Source: Valencia hispanica
Lineage: Eukaryota > Chordata > Actinopteri > Cyprinodontiformes > Valenciidae
Direction of reading: 5' to 3'
Assembly: GCA_963556495.2 (NCBI GenBank)
Contig: OY747709.1
Coordinates: 16,167,900 to 16,231,899, forward strand
DNA length: 64,000 bases
The position numbers and the translations under genes were made by a program. Every line of letters begins with the position of its first letter. The first letter of the stretch is position 1. Shown one piece after another: positions 9,946 through 22,061 of this stretch. The notes under the pieces are model-generated. The model was not told where the DNA came from. It saw only the letters and a program-made list of their open reading frames with translations, and ran no database searches.

Positions 9946-12900
9946 ATAGTCATAGTAGTTAGTCATAAGTATTATACTATGTATGTCTCATGAAGATGTA
10001 TCATATTACAGTATTAAAGTATGTCTGTTTTTTTACTCAAGTCATTAATAGAATCCACTGCAGCTAACTGGGATCCTATAAATAAGTTGTAAACATGAGC
10101 AGCTGATGGAAAACATCTGCTGTGACATCATGTATCTGCATGCTGCATTGCTTCAAATGTTTACCACTTACTAAATGTTTAACACACTTGACTGAAACCG
10201 ACAAAAGCCGAATCTCTTATTATTTCTATGGGAAACAGATTTGTAATGCGGGGAAAGAAGATACAGCTGACCTCTGGCTGACTTTGTCAGATATGTAAAT
10301 AAACAAACATCTTCAATTTTTAAAACTCCAATATGGTGTCATCTGTTCCTCTGCAAGCTCCATAAATGAATCTTAAGACTTCATCGCTGCAAATGCTGCA
10401 GCACCGGCTAAGTAATGATGAATCCCTGTTTAAAACGATGTACAGTGGCTCAAAGCAGCCGTACATTGCTGCTCTGATTTTTGGTTAATATCTTCTCTTT
10501 TTTATATAAAAAGAGGCACCACTGCAAATGAAATCCAAATGTATAAAAAAAACATCCACTAGGAAAAAAAATAATAATCACTCTCCAGGCTCTATTTTGT
10601 GCCTTGCAAGTGACTGTAGCCATGGCTACATGTCTCTCTGCCACTGTGTGGTTCTTATTAAACCACTTGGCCATTTCACACCATACACCTCTATGCTCAG
10701 CAGACATTAGGCTGTTGTCTTCTCTGAATATACCATATAGGCGTGTTACTTCACCAGATGGTCTTCAGACAATTATTTTAATGACTTATTGAGTGAATAT
10801 ATGATACGTTTGTAAGACCATATGTCTTTCTGTAGCTCTGGAATGGTTATTCACTTCATTTTCTAGTTGGATATACTTCAAATTACTTTAGAAACTCTTA
10901 ACTATCTTTGTTTTTCAGCTTTACTTCCTTAGGATTAGTTAGTTCATATCAGTTCTAATCAGTTGTGTGCATCTAAGTTCGGGTTCACACCACAATAACA
11001 CCATCCCAGGACAGTTCTAATATCTCCAAGAATGTTCGAACATTGCTGGATTACAGCTGATTTGGAAACCCTAATTTTAGTGTGAAGGCAGTACTGTGCT
11101 CTCGCTGCTCAGGACAACACTGCTTTCCCGGCCCTCTTACCACAATCCATCTGTCACACGTTTCACATACAGTATTTTGGAACTTCCCTCTAAACTAGGC
11201 AGGTTTTTGCTCCTCCACCATAAGTTTCAGCTTGAGTATAGTGAATTTTTTAAATAAAAGGCTCTATGGGAGCGGTAGAAAGTGAAAGTGTCATCTTGCT
11301 AAAAAATCTGCAGATGAGTTTGCTAGAGATGCACAAGATACTAGATGTAAGAAGTATGCAAGAAAATGCATCTACTGTACGTACTGTATATGTGTTGTAC
11401 ATATATGTACAGAGCAAGTTTTATACACAAATCTAAGATAAACACCAGCTAAATTTAATTTGATATCTTAGAAAACATGGTCCAGAATATTATATTATTA
11501 TTTTTTTCTGCTCTTTTTAAAATGACATGAAGAGCCTAAGAAGTTGATGAAGGGTACGTTATTACCTCTATCCTGTAGCATGCCTAAGGTATAGTGTTTA
11601 TTTTGGCATCAGACATCTTGAGGCTGTTGAAATTTTTCCTTTTTTTTACCTTAAAAAGACATGATGGGAGCTCTGATTGTGGCCAACGCCTGGTACAAAA
11701 AAACAATCCGGCATAATACACAGCTGACTGACAGCTTCCTGCAACATGTGGGTAGCGGGTGAGAGTTACTCTGTGATACATTTAAATTTTAAACCTCTCC
11801 AGAAAACAGAAAAATCTGAACAGAAATTTTTTTTATCTTAGATTTAATCATAACATGTAAGCATAAAAACAGTGTACTGAATCAAAGGTTTTTGAAGATT
11901 TGTAACTGTAATGAGAGGAGTGGGAGAGAAAAAAAGGCCCCCCTCAGGGAAGATAAAACCAGCAATAATTATTTCCAGCTTCTTCGCTCTGACTTATCTA
12001 AAGTCACTCTATATGTGAGCAAGAGTGTAAGCTTAATGAGTTTAAAATACATTTCACAGGCACAAACTTTTATCAACCAGTTTTAACAGTTACAGTTTGA
12101 AACATATGTAAAAAAGCTCCAAACTCAAAGGCGGCATCTAACATTAGCAGATGCTCAATAAATAAAGCCAGTCATGTCCCAAAGGAGCACAGTGAACACA
12201 GCAATAGCTGCTGCCTTGCTTCTGTCAAAGATGCAATCTCAAATATTTGTCCTCCATGCACAAAACCCCAGCCTATTGGTTAAGGCTAGTATCTCCTTAC
12301 TAACCCGGCTGTTTTCCAAGGTACATTTCTACCCTGATAATCAGTTGTTACTCTGGTAGCTGCTGTTGAAATGAAGGGAACTTAATACAGTTTTGTTGAT
12401 GAGATGGTTACGTTTGTGTTTAGTTAGACTGTGAATAATAACTTTAGGCCGACTTGCATTTGCATGTGTCGTTGTTACTTTAGGCCTAAAGCCTTAAACA
12501 TACTTTCTGTAACAAGGAAGGCAAGCACTGTTGCCAAACAAATCCAAACGCCATAGAGTAACGCTGGCTAGGATAATATCCTGGTTGAATTATATGCTGG
12601 AAGTTATTTGGACTGTGCTACACTGTTTTTTCAGCAGAGTTGATAAATCAGCTTGAATGGCAGCAGAAACACAGACATCCCCTTCAGGTATTAGGTTGTC
12701 AGAATGAAAGAGGACGACTATAGCAATATAACTTATGGAGACAGTGCAATCACAGCATAATGCGGCAGGGGATGACATGAAGGACGGAGCCTGAGAGATG
12801 TCCGTCCTTGTCATCAGGTACACAATGCCAGAGGTCAGTCTGCGACCTGGTCAGTGAATTTTCGGTCTGGCTTGTCTCTCCCACTTGATGTTTCATTTCC

Positions 12901-13116
12901 CTTGCTCCTCTGCCCCATCCGTATGGCAGCCCCTAGGCAGCTGTGGCAAATGTACCACCATGGTGTATAATGTGCCCTGACAGCACACTCAGTTTAGTGT
13001 TTTTGCCTTGGTAGATGTATTAACAGAAATGCATATAACTTGTCTTGCTGCATATTTTTAATGAGCTGCTGCTGAGCAGCGTTATTGCTGAAATAATCAC
13101 AAGTGATGCTCTTGTG
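9946..13116. other. Intron, nothing firmly recognised
   Basis: About 3.2 kb of AT-rich unique sequence. I found no exon with convincing splice sites and protein similarity, no RNA gene, and no repeat family member. Short frames at 10450-10792, 11584-11781, 12174-12359 and 12590-12823 have no recognisable domain. Confidence 0.45.
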
Positions 13117-13321
13117 TCTTCTTCTTCTTCTTCTTCTTCTTCTTCTTCTTCTTCTTCTTCTTCTTCTTCTTCTTCTTCTTCTTCTTCTTCTTCTTCTTCT
13201 TCTTCTTCTTCTTCTTCTTCTTCTTCTTCTTCTTCTTCTTCTTCTTCTTCTTCTTCTTCTTCTTCTTCTTCTTCTTCTTCTTCTTCTTCTTCTTCTTCTT
13301 CTTCTTCTTCTTCTTCTTCTT
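13117..13321. repeat. Pure (TTC)n / (GAA)n microsatellite, ~68 units
   Basis: 205 bp of uninterrupted TCT/TTC repeat, with GAA on the minus strand. Long pure GAA/TTC tracts form triplex (H-DNA) and are unstable. The long Ser, Leu, Arg and Lys homopolymer frames on both strands are artefacts of this array. An imperfect 'ggggatgttgaggattt' duplication follows at 13331-13364. Confidence 0.98.
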
Positions 13322-14479
13322 GAGGATCTGGGGATGTTGAGGATTTGGGGATGTTGAGGATTTAGCACCAGAAAACAGCAGATGTCCAGAGGTATTTGTT
13401 GTAAGACCTGAAATTTGAGCTGAGGATGAATGAAAATGAGAAATATATGAAGAAGATTGATGAGGCAGGAGTGTGGAGAGAACAGCAGTTCCCTCTTGTC
13501 CGCATCTGTGAGCTACTAGTGTCTTCGAGATAGTGTGAACAGAAAAGCTGTATTCACATGACTGTAGTAATTTCATTCACCATTTCACACAGTGGCATGC
13601 AGTGTGACTGTGCAGGTCTCTGAGATATGATAATGGCTGTGCTCATTACTTCATGCTGATGTGCACAAAGTTTGCTGGAGGTGTACTTGGTAGATAAAAT
13701 AAAGTGACAAACTTGCATGATGGTGCTATATTATATAAAGCTATGCATTTGTTAAACAATGCACTATACAAATTAGTAATTATATTTTCATTTTGCTTTA
13801 ACTCGTCTAAATAAAGTGTTAAAGCACTTTTTGAATGGAGTTGTTTATGCCTTTAAATCAGCACTAAAATTATTTTTCTTTTTATCAGCTAATCCAAAAA
13901 TGTTTTATTCAGATTTATCTCTTTTTTCTAAACCAGTCTCCTTTTTCTATTGTGCACTGTTGTTTCTTTACTAGTTTGCTAGTTTTTCATGGAGCTCCCC
14001 TCAAAGTAATCAAAGCACTTTCACTCATACCAGATGTCGACGTGTTTATCCATCTCTTTCATCCAGAAAAAGACATCTAAATTACCACAGGACAGATTAC
14101 TGTGTAATTAGGTTTAATCCCCAGATGAGGAGCCTGCACGTGACTCCCTCCACCTTATCTTTTTAATACCACTCCAACAATACTAAGGAATTTCTTTGTG
14201 AACTACAAATGCCAATTTTCTCCTGAGAATTTTCATCTTTACTACATTTGAGATTATAGTATGTCCTTTTTTGGCCACTGGAGCTTACTTAAACTTAAAG
14301 TGCAGCCAGTAAAAGTATTTTTGTCGAGAGATTAGACCCTTTAGATCTACTGTAATTTCTTTCTCAAAAGGAATAGACAAAGCACCCAGTGTGGCTTGTT
14401 CAATGTTACTTTTAGCTGTTTTACTGGATTTTAAGGAGTTGTTGATAAAAAATAACTGTAAAAATAGATAAATAATTGT
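13322..14479. other. Intron, nothing recognised
   Basis: Unique AT-rich sequence apart from the short 17 bp duplication just after the TTC array. Confidence 0.45.
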
Positions 14480-15075
14480 TTAAAAAAACACCAAAGATTT
14501 CAAATGGTTAAAACTTTGTTGGGTTTTTCACAATAGTTTTCCAGAATTCTGGCCCATTCTTCCTGAACTGGTGTAACTGAGTCAGGTTTGTAGATGCCTT
14601 CAGTTTCATTATACCACAGCACATATCTTCAAATGTTAAGGCGTTTTTCCGTAAGTGCATTTGTAAACTCTAATCTCTCTTTTTATGTTGTTTTTGGAGT
14701 AGTTGCCTCTTTCACTCTTAAGTGGCTTTTCAGCCGATGTTGGTTCGGACTCATGTTGCATTAGATCATTACATTCTCTTACTAGGTATTTTCCTTATGT
14801 CCTTTGGTTCGATACACACATTTTAAACCAAAACATATTCATCTCACACACAGAATCTGTCTCCTTTCTCTTTTGGCTGGACATTGTCATGGTGTTTATG
14901 TTTGCATATAACTATTTCAATAAATAATTACACATTTAGGCAACTGGAATTTGCGCCTATGGATGAGCCAGACCTATCGAGTTTCAGAATTTCCTTCTTG
15001 ATATGCTTCGTGATTTCTTTAGATTTTTCCATGATGTCGCACAACAAAGATGTGTGTTGGAAGTGATAAAACCCA
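14480..15075 (-). mobile_element. Degraded Tc1-like transposon (minus-strand transposase)
   Basis: Blocks typical of a fish Tc1-like family occur in order: 'ttctggcccattcttcctga', 'ctggtgtaactgagtcagg', 'tgtcatggtgtttatgtttg', 'gcctatggatgagccagac', and 'gatttctttagatttttcc' then 'atgatgtc'. The transposase would run right to left, starting near 15040. Heavily mutated; no ends or intact frame. Confidence 0.65.
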
Positions 15076-15097
15076 ACTGGACTTTTACATTAACTGG

Positions 15098-15260
15098 ACA
15101 CACACACACATAACTGGTATGTGTTTGTGTGTGCATTGTTGTTTGTCCTGTGTTTCCCTGTGATGGGCTGGCAATCTGCCCAGGGTGTACCCCATCCATT
15201 GCACATGGCTGCTGGAGATAGACACTGTACTAATAAGCAGGTATAGAGAATGTATGAATG
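15098..15260 (+). repeat. CA/TG microsatellite plus family A repeat with TGGAT tail
   Basis: A short (CA)n/(TG)n region (15100-15135) is followed by 'gtgatgggctggcaatctgcc', then 'cagggtgtaccccat', 'gctggagatagacac' and 'agaatgtatgaatggattg'. This is the plus-strand version of the family A end seen inverted at 7862 and 20745. Confidence 0.7.
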
Positions 15261-15603
15261 GATTGATAACTTTGGTTATCAAACTGATCTAAAGCAGGGG
15301 AAGTTTGTTTTGATACAAAGTCAGAGATTACTTATATAGAGAGAATCAATCTGGTTTCAACTGTATCCTATGTCATTTACTTTTACATCTATTCCAAGGT
15401 TATCCTCACCAGCCCATAACAGTGGTTATGGGATGTTATACATTTTAACCAGCACCACTTGATGGCAGCTAAGTTGGAATGCCTTTCAGTTCCCCTTTAT
15501 TGTGGCTTTAGCACATTGCAACTTGTCTTAAACAAGGAGCAGCAAAAGGTTATATTTGATTCAGAAACAGTGCTGGTAACAATATTTTAGGAGACTAAAA
15601 TGA
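15261..15603. other. Intron, nothing recognised
   Basis: No exon or repeat that I can support. Confidence 0.4.
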
Positions 15604-16356
15604 AGGAACACTGGCCGTGGAACACTGGACCAGCTCTACACCCTCAGCAGGGTCCTGGAGGGTGCGTGGGAGTTTGCCCAACCGGTCTACATGTGTTTTG
15701 TGGACTTGGAGAGGGCGTTCAACCGTGTCCCTCGGGGAGTCCTGTGGGGGGTACTCCGGGAGTATGGGGTACCAGGCCCCTTGTTACGGGCTGTTAGGTC
15801 CCTGTACGACCGGTGTCAGAGTTTGGTTCGCATTGCCAGCAGTAAGTCGGGCTTTTTTCCAGAGAGAGTTGGACTCCGCCAAGGTTGCCATTTGTCACTG
15901 GTCCTGTTCGTAACTTTTATGGACAGGATTTCTAGGCGCAGCCAAGGTGTTGAGGGGATACGTTTTGGTGGCCTCAGGATCGGGTCTCTGCTTTTTGCAG
16001 ATGATGTGGTCCTGTTGGCTTTATTGGAACGTGATCCACAGCTTTCGCTGGAGCGGTTCGCAGCCGAGTTTGAAGCGGCTGGGATGAGAATCAGCACCTC
16101 CAAATCCAAGGCCATTTTCCCCACCCAAGGCCGGAAAAGGGTGGGGTGCCTTCTCCGGATCGGGGATGAGGTCCTTCCCCAAGTGGAGGAGTTTAAGTAT
16201 CTGGGGGTCTTTTTCACGAATGAGGGAAAAATGGAGCGGGAGATCGATAGACATATTGGTAGGGCATCTGCAGTTATGCGGGTGCTGTACCGGTCTGTCG
16301 TGGTGAAGAGAGAGCTGAGCCGAAAGGCGACGCTCTCGATTTACTGGTCGATCTAA
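15604..16356 (+). pseudogene. Rex3-like (RTE clade) LINE reverse transcriptase fragment
   Basis: The frame at 15691-16356 encodes 221 residues of a non-LTR reverse transcriptase. It contains CFVDLERAFNRVPRG (RT block with the first catalytic Asp), then VGLRQGC with a damaged 'PLSP' segment (HLSL), then SLLFADDVVLLA (the FADD active site), and VEEFKYLGVFF. The upstream RT end is in another frame, so there is at least one frameshift. The DNA block 'caaggttgccatttgtcac' corresponds to the region conserved in fish Rex3. Endonuclease, 3' end and tail are missing; similarity stops abruptly at 16356. A dead fragment in an intron. Confidence 0.85.
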
Positions 16357-19300
16357 ACTCCGTGTCCTCCGCGCAGAGGGGGAGTTGCTGGAACACGGAA
16401 GCTTTGCTTACAAGCTTCTTATCTTGGACGGACCGTGGAAGTTGATTGGATGAGGTTTTCCCAGGGTTTCTCGCTGTAGAAAGAATGAAAATTACTCGGT
16501 CAAGTTTAAGAACTCCTAACTTATAGGTTGCCACTGGTATATGAAGAGCATTTTTTGCATTTTTAAAAAAAGTGTTTTAAAATGAAATCGTATACCCTGC
16601 CTTTAATCTCCACTTGTTGTTTCTCCTTAGAGAATGAGTTAGCATTAACAATGCAGTACAGCTAGCTACATCAAGAAATGAGAAAAGTAGCTGTTTGAAA
16701 CACCAGTGATCCATTGTTGCATGAGCCATTGTTTCCTGTTTGTTTAATGTTTTTGGCCATGTGGCATCCATATAGGCAGATCATTATCAAGGTGACTGGT
16801 TTTAAACTATTAATGGTGTTAATATTAGAGAATAATTTTCACCATATTTGCAGTACTTCCAGCACGGGGTCAGATGCTGCTAGTTACCATTTAATAGCTA
16901 GGCGGTTCTGTAAGCAATTCTCCTGCTAAGATACAAATACTGTCAGAATTAAAAGAAAGCAATATTTACTTTAGTTTTATACACATTATGTATGTATCTA
17001 GTGTATTTGGGTTGTAGGTACCAGTAGTTATTTACAGGCTTTCCTTTTCAGCTTTACTTTTGATTATTACATGATGGCTAATCGGTTTGGTGTGATTTTC
17101 TGCTGTAGAAATAGATAATTATTTAAATAAATACATACATTTTTAACATTTACGTTCGTTTTATGATGACTATAGGTTGTGTTTCATGGCACTGTATACA
17201 ATGTGCAACATTAAAGCTTAGTACAACTTACCTAATGCTAAATATGAACTCCCTACAATTCTCAAGAGCACAAAGTGGGTGATAAAGATAATAGAAGATT
17301 GGATTTATTTCAAACGTACATAACGCTCAGTTCTGTCTAAACACTAAGAGTTATTTTTTATGTTGATATGCGTATTGTCATTTTAATATTTTGATAAAAA
17401 GATTCAGGGCTGTAACTACATCATACGGACTCATATTACACACAAACCCGACACCTGAATGTCCTACTAAACACTTTGACATCCTCCTCCTCCTTGTCAG
17501 CCTCCTTTTTCTCGTTTGTGCAGCTCACGGTGGCACTGCCAGGTCACTTCAGCCTAAACTACTAATAGAGTTTGTATATGCAGCCTGCTCTCCACTGTCA
17601 GCTTGCCATTAGTATGAATCACTCTCTGGAGGCCTGCAATCCCCCTCCCCATGCCTCCCACCCCTTTTCGGAAACAAGCTAGCAATTTGTCTTCACTAGT
17701 GAGACGATGAAAGGTCTACATATGATATTCTGTGAGGTGGATAGAGCAATTCAGGAGGGCTGGGAAATAGCATTATGTGTTAGGTTTCAAGCACTTGACA
17801 GCAGAATGTGGATGTAAGTTTCGAGGTGACAAAATAGCGCATTGCTGTGTTAGATCTGTGCATAACAATGGAGGATTCACATGATTGCCGGGTGGAAATA
17901 TGACAAGACCAACAAATTTTAGCATGAGAGAATGTTTTTTTTAACTACTTTTTGGAAAATCCGAAGGTAGTGGTGTTGCTCTGCTTCATCTTTGACTGGT
18001 GAAAGCTCTGATACCAGCTCCCATTTGTGTTTTGCCTCTGCAAAGTGACAATCAGTCTGAAACCATGCATATAAAAATTAACACTGTTTTTCAAAGTATT
18101 ACATCAGTCTACTGGCTTTAAATATGGAATGTACGTTTTATAAACCTTGATTTAATCATTTTCAGACTGTGTATTTTAGGTACATTTTATCCCATTCACA
18201 ACTGACAGTATCTTAGGGGGAAAAAAGCCTACACCCACACAACAAATGCTACTGTGAGCTTGTTGGTCGCCTGAAGGGAAGTAGCGCGGTTGTAGTTGGA
18301 CATTCTTTTGCCAAGCAAAAGAGGAAACTGCAAAATGTAGAGCTTGCATGCTGAAATACACAAACCGAGTGACCCACCAGGTCAAATAGGCTTGCATCCA
18401 GCTTTTTTTTCCCGCAGTTTCCTTTTTTCAGTTCTGGTGGCTCTCCTCCAGCTATGTCCTCTTTGTTTCAGCATCAGCCAGAGTAAAAGTGGGTGGAATG
18501 TGTGTAGCCCTGCCAGTGTTGGTGTAAACACAAAGACATCACAGCTAGTTGAACACCGCAGGCTTTTTGAAAGGATGGAATGTGACAGAAAAGGTCTGGA
18601 TCTGTACAGGATGGACTGAATCGGAGGTATAACAGAGATATTCTGCTGCACACTGTTAAGATCAAACAAATATAAGTCTAGTTATGAAAGAGATTCTTAT
18701 AAAACAAGGGAGACAGCGGATGTGGTGTGAGAGTGCTGTTATGTAATGCTTTGTAGCACCTCGGTCATAAAAGCCTCAGTGTCCACAACAACACATTGGG
18801 CAGCCAAGACATGAGTCGCCATGGTCACCGCTGTGCTGGCAGCCCATCTGACCGCAAACACACTTCTAATGAAATCACACCTCAAAGGAAGGGCAACACA
18901 CTCCACAGGTCTATCATCGACGGGACTGCCTTTCTGCATCTTCTAGAGCTGAGCTGTTGATTAGCGGAGGATTCTCGAGTGCTGTGGGAGTGAGAAGAGA
19001 TCAATCCTCGCTCGCTGTTATTATTGTAGGAAGGCAAACAAAAGGATGCTGCGTCCGAGTAGGAATAAATAGAAAAGCAATAAAATCTCAGACTGAGCCT
19101 CGAGTGCTTTGCCAAACAATAGCCTGGCTTGTCTTATATTTTAAATGGTGTTTTCCCACTGAGCAATAGAAACAGTTTCAACAATGAGTCCAGTTGTGGT
19201 CCTTGAATATTGTCGGCAAAGTTTAAACCGCATTAAGGCTAAACTGGTGAGTCTTTGTACATTAATTTCTAAGGCACAAAATCAGCTGGAACTATAACTT

Positions 19301-19519
19301 ACTTAATTGATTTATTTCCACGTGAACAAGCTCATCTGTTGGTAACCTTTCACAGTAAGCAAAGAAACAAAAGCAAAATCACTGGTAGTATCTTTGAAAT
19401 AACTTAAACTGACATAACTATAATGGCTTTTTTATTCTGTATCAACTTTGCTTTTCTTATTATTTCAAATGAGTATTTCATATAATTAAACAAATTGAAA
19501 TAGGTTTAAAAAGATAATG
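16357..19519. other. Intron; mostly unique sequence
   Basis: No repeat or exon firmly recognised. The segment at about 18740-19090 is less AT-rich and looks non-repetitive, so it is a candidate for conserved noncoding DNA. The frames listed by simple translation (e.g. 18344-18669, 18739-18939) overlap each other on both strands and lack domains. Confidence 0.4.
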
Positions 19520-20365
19520 TCCTTAATTAAAATTTTTTTGGCAGCACTAATCCGTTCTCACAAGCAATTTAAAACATGCAGGACAGCATCTCCTCTTAGG
19601 ATTCCTAAAATCTTTCATTACCTTGTTGGATGGCCTATGAACTTTTGTTGAGTATATTGATACTGGACAGTATCTTTCACTCCAGAATAAGTTGGTAGCC
19701 TTGTTACTTCATTGTACCTGGCACAGATTTAAAGTTTCCTGTGCCAGACAGAGCAAAGCAGCCCCCAAACCAAACTGAGCCCCCTTCCATGTTTCTCAGC
19801 AAGCATGGTGTTCCTTTCTTTAGAAGCTTTTTTTCGCCAAAATGCCCTCAGTTTTGTCCCACCAGACCAGTATTCTCCTTGAAACTTTGGAGCTTGTCAA
19901 CATGCATTTTGGCAAAACCCAATGTAGTTTTTCTTTGTTTTCTGTCAATAGTTGACCCCCACCTAGGTTTTGCTCCAAGCAGCCCATTGTAGTTTAAAAT
20001 GCAATGCATAATGTAATCAGAAAGTGATTTACCTCGACGTGGAGTTCACACGAACGGTTTTAGAGCGTTTCTTTGTCTGTTTTCCTACTATCCTCAGTGT
20101 CCATCCGATCGCTTTTATGCCCATGTCCTGGGAGGTTGGCTAGAGCCCAATGAACGTTTAACCTTTTATTTAATATTAGGAATTGAGATCATTGGAACAT
20201 GAATCTGTTTGGAGATGATGGTGTAACCTTTACTTTCAACATCATCTTTAGGATCCTCTTAGACAGCTCTTCTCTTCTGAGCAGCATGTTTTCTCTCTTT
20301 AAATGCACTTTAAGGGCAGATGAATAGCTCGAAGGAACCTGTGATACTAATTAAGGTTAAACCAT
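19520..20365 (-). mobile_element. Degraded Tc1-like transposon (minus-strand transposase)
   Basis: On the minus strand the region aligns by eye to a Tc1-like transposase. Landmarks in plus orientation are 'cccccttccatgtttctcag' then 'aagcatggtgttcc', the 'ttttgtcccaccagaccag' block, 'ttgtcaacatgcattttggc', 'cccatgtcctgggaggttggc', and 'ttagacagctcttctcttctg'. The gene would start near 20300. Many indels; terminal repeats not found. It is a different Tc1 subfamily from the ones at 3.6, 57 and 61 kb. Confidence 0.6.
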
Positions 20366-20744
20366 ATAGTTTTAAGCATGACTATATTGCAAAGAATCTC
20401 TTTAGAGGTACCAACAAATGCTATTTCACCATATTTGTATTCAAATAAACAACTAATCTTTTAACTTTTACAATACACAATTGATTTTAGCAGAGCCACC
20501 TTTTTCAGGAGAAGGAAATCATTGTTTCAATGAGCTGTGAGGTTATACAGTGCTGCATCCTTTAGCCACCACAGAGGAAGGACATGGGATTCTTAGTGGT
20601 TCACAATATCCTATGGTAATGACTTGATCTGTTTGACACATTAACTAATTAGGATGCAAGAAGTGCTCACTAAAATAATGAATTTTAATCTTTATAGCTA
20701 GATTACTAATTTATTTTACTAATGTTGTCTATCCTATCCATCTA
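20366..20744. other. Intron, nothing recognised
   Basis: Unique AT-rich sequence. Confidence 0.4.
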
Positions 20745-21023
20745 TCCATCAATTGTCTAAACCCGCTTATCCTTGCTGGGTCGTTGGGGGGGCTGGTGCT
20801 TAACTCCAGCAGTCATCTGGCGAGAAGCAGGGTACACCCCGGACAGCTCTCTACTCCCTCACAGGACAAACAGTTCACACAGGACGAACAAACATGCACA
20901 CACAGATGCATGCACACGCACGCACACACACACATTCATACCTAAGGGCAATTTAGAGAGACCATTTAATCTAACAGTGATGTTTTTGGAATGGGAAGGA
21001 AGCAAGAGTACCCGGAAACAACC
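20745..21023 (-). repeat. Interspersed repeat, family A, with CA-rich insert
   Basis: It begins 'tatccatctatccatcaatt' (tail), then 'gggggctggtgcttaactcc', 'agcagggtacaccccggaca', a CA-rich microsatellite (20890-20935), 'aagggcaatttagagagacc' and 'aagagtacccggaaacaacc'. The family's remaining part ('gagaacccatgcatgcac' type) is missing because the LTR-like element begins at 21024. Confidence 0.75.
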
Positions 21024-21452
21024 TGTCATGTTTTGGTGAACACAAGACATGGAAGAGACCTGAGTGAGACGACATCTGACGACAACTCTGACGAACTCTG
21101 ACGACGAACCAGCGGAGACATGAGGGCACAGGGGAACCTATATACACAGGGACGTACTTGGGGAAACTCAAAACAGCTGGACCAGAATCAAACTGATGAA
21201 GTCCCAAAAAGACACAAAGAGTTCCCACATGTCCCGAAAAACAAAAATTCAGAACCAACTCTATAAGAAGAGCTCGGGGGCGACCATGGGGCCATGGGAA
21301 CCGGGCACAAAGTTCTGGAGGCCGAGCGTGGATCGGCAGGAATCCGGCATAAAGTTCAGGAGGCAACCCGTCCGAGGACCACATGGACGATGTGGGACCG
21401 GAAGGCTTGGAGGTCGGGGGTGCCTGGGACACGATGAGAGGAGTGTCCGTCG

Positions 21453-21760
21453 GAACACACTCGGAAAACTGGAGCTCTGGAACACACTCGGAAGGCTGGA
21501 GCTCTGGGACACACTCGGAAGGCTGGAGCTCTGGGACACACTCGGAAGGCTGGAGCTCTGGGACACACTCGGAGGGCTGGAGCTTTGGGACACACTCGGA
21601 AGGCTGGAGATCTGGGACACACTCGGAAGGCTGGAGCTCTGGGCTGGTGCTCTGGGACACACTCGGAAGGCTGGAGCTCTGGGACACACTCGGAAGGCTG
21701 GAGCTCTGGGACACACTCGGAAGGCTGGAGCTCTGGAACACACTCGGAAGGCTGGAGCTC
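21453..21760. repeat. 27 bp minisatellite, ~11 copies
   Basis: The unit is ggctggagctctgggaca followed by cactcggaa (27 bp = nine codons). Copies start at a regular 27 bp spacing; one is lengthened by an 18 bp partial duplication near 21640-21658. Because 27 is a multiple of 3 the array stays open in several frames on both strands. It sits in the coding part of the LTR-like element. Confidence 0.95.
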
Positions 21761-21954
21761 GAGCTCAGGAAACCAGTCTGCAGCTCCAAAACCAGGAGCA
21801 GTCTCTGCCGAAGGCTGAAAAGCTGCTACTGTGGCTGCCAGCAGAACTGCTGCCACAACAGCCACTTCTAGGCTAGATGGATCAGCGCTGGTCTCTGCTG
21901 CAGGAGCTGGCTGAAGAGAAAGAGGTAGGTCTGCCTCCTTTCCCTCCGCTGGGA

Positions 21955-22050
21955 CCGGAGCTTGAGATCACCGGGGCGGCGGGGCCAGAGCTTGAGTTCG
22001 CCGGGGCGCTGGGGCCGGAGCTTGAGATCGCCGGGGCGCTGGGGCCGGAA
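21955..22050. repeat. 30 bp in-frame tandem repeat, ~3 copies
   Basis: The unit is ggagcttgagatcgccgggg followed by cgctggggcc (30 bp = ten codons), with three near-copies. GC-rich against AT-rich flanks. It lies in the same element as the 27 bp array but has an unrelated unit. Confidence 0.85.
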
Positions 22051-22061
22051 CTTTGGCTTTA

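Larger units (their letters stand above)
21024..22061 (-). mobile_element. Truncated non-autonomous LTR element related to the one at 41.8 kb
   Basis: Read on the minus strand. The right part (22061-21866) has in-frame 30 bp repeats. Then, starting at 21865, comes a hydrophobic block VAVVAAVLLAATVAAFQ, which resembles [18 protein letters not shown] in the intact element at 42.8 kb. Next is a 27 bp minisatellite encoding ELQPSECVP-type repeats, then a C-terminal region, and a probable 3' LTR. The LTR has a TATATA motif (about 21131-21137) and ends ...CATGACA at 21024, like the GTGACA end of the other element. The 5' half and 5' LTR are absent. No RT, protease or integrase. The frames read on the plus strand here are shadows of this element. 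Confidence 0.55.

Noticed and set aside
13045..13576. Long poly-Ser, poly-Leu, poly-Arg and poly-Lys reading frames
   Set aside because: They are translations of the TTC/GAA microsatellite in different frames on both strands; no protein is implied.
21453..21760. CRISPR-like regular repeats
   Set aside because: Direct 27 bp units abut with no unique spacers, and this is vertebrate DNA; it is a minisatellite.
21196..21876. 226-codon plus-strand frame with ELWDTLGRL repeats
   Set aside because: The 27 bp repeat is open in several frames on both strands; the minus-strand reading is the one that matches the LTR-element ORF at 42.8 kb.
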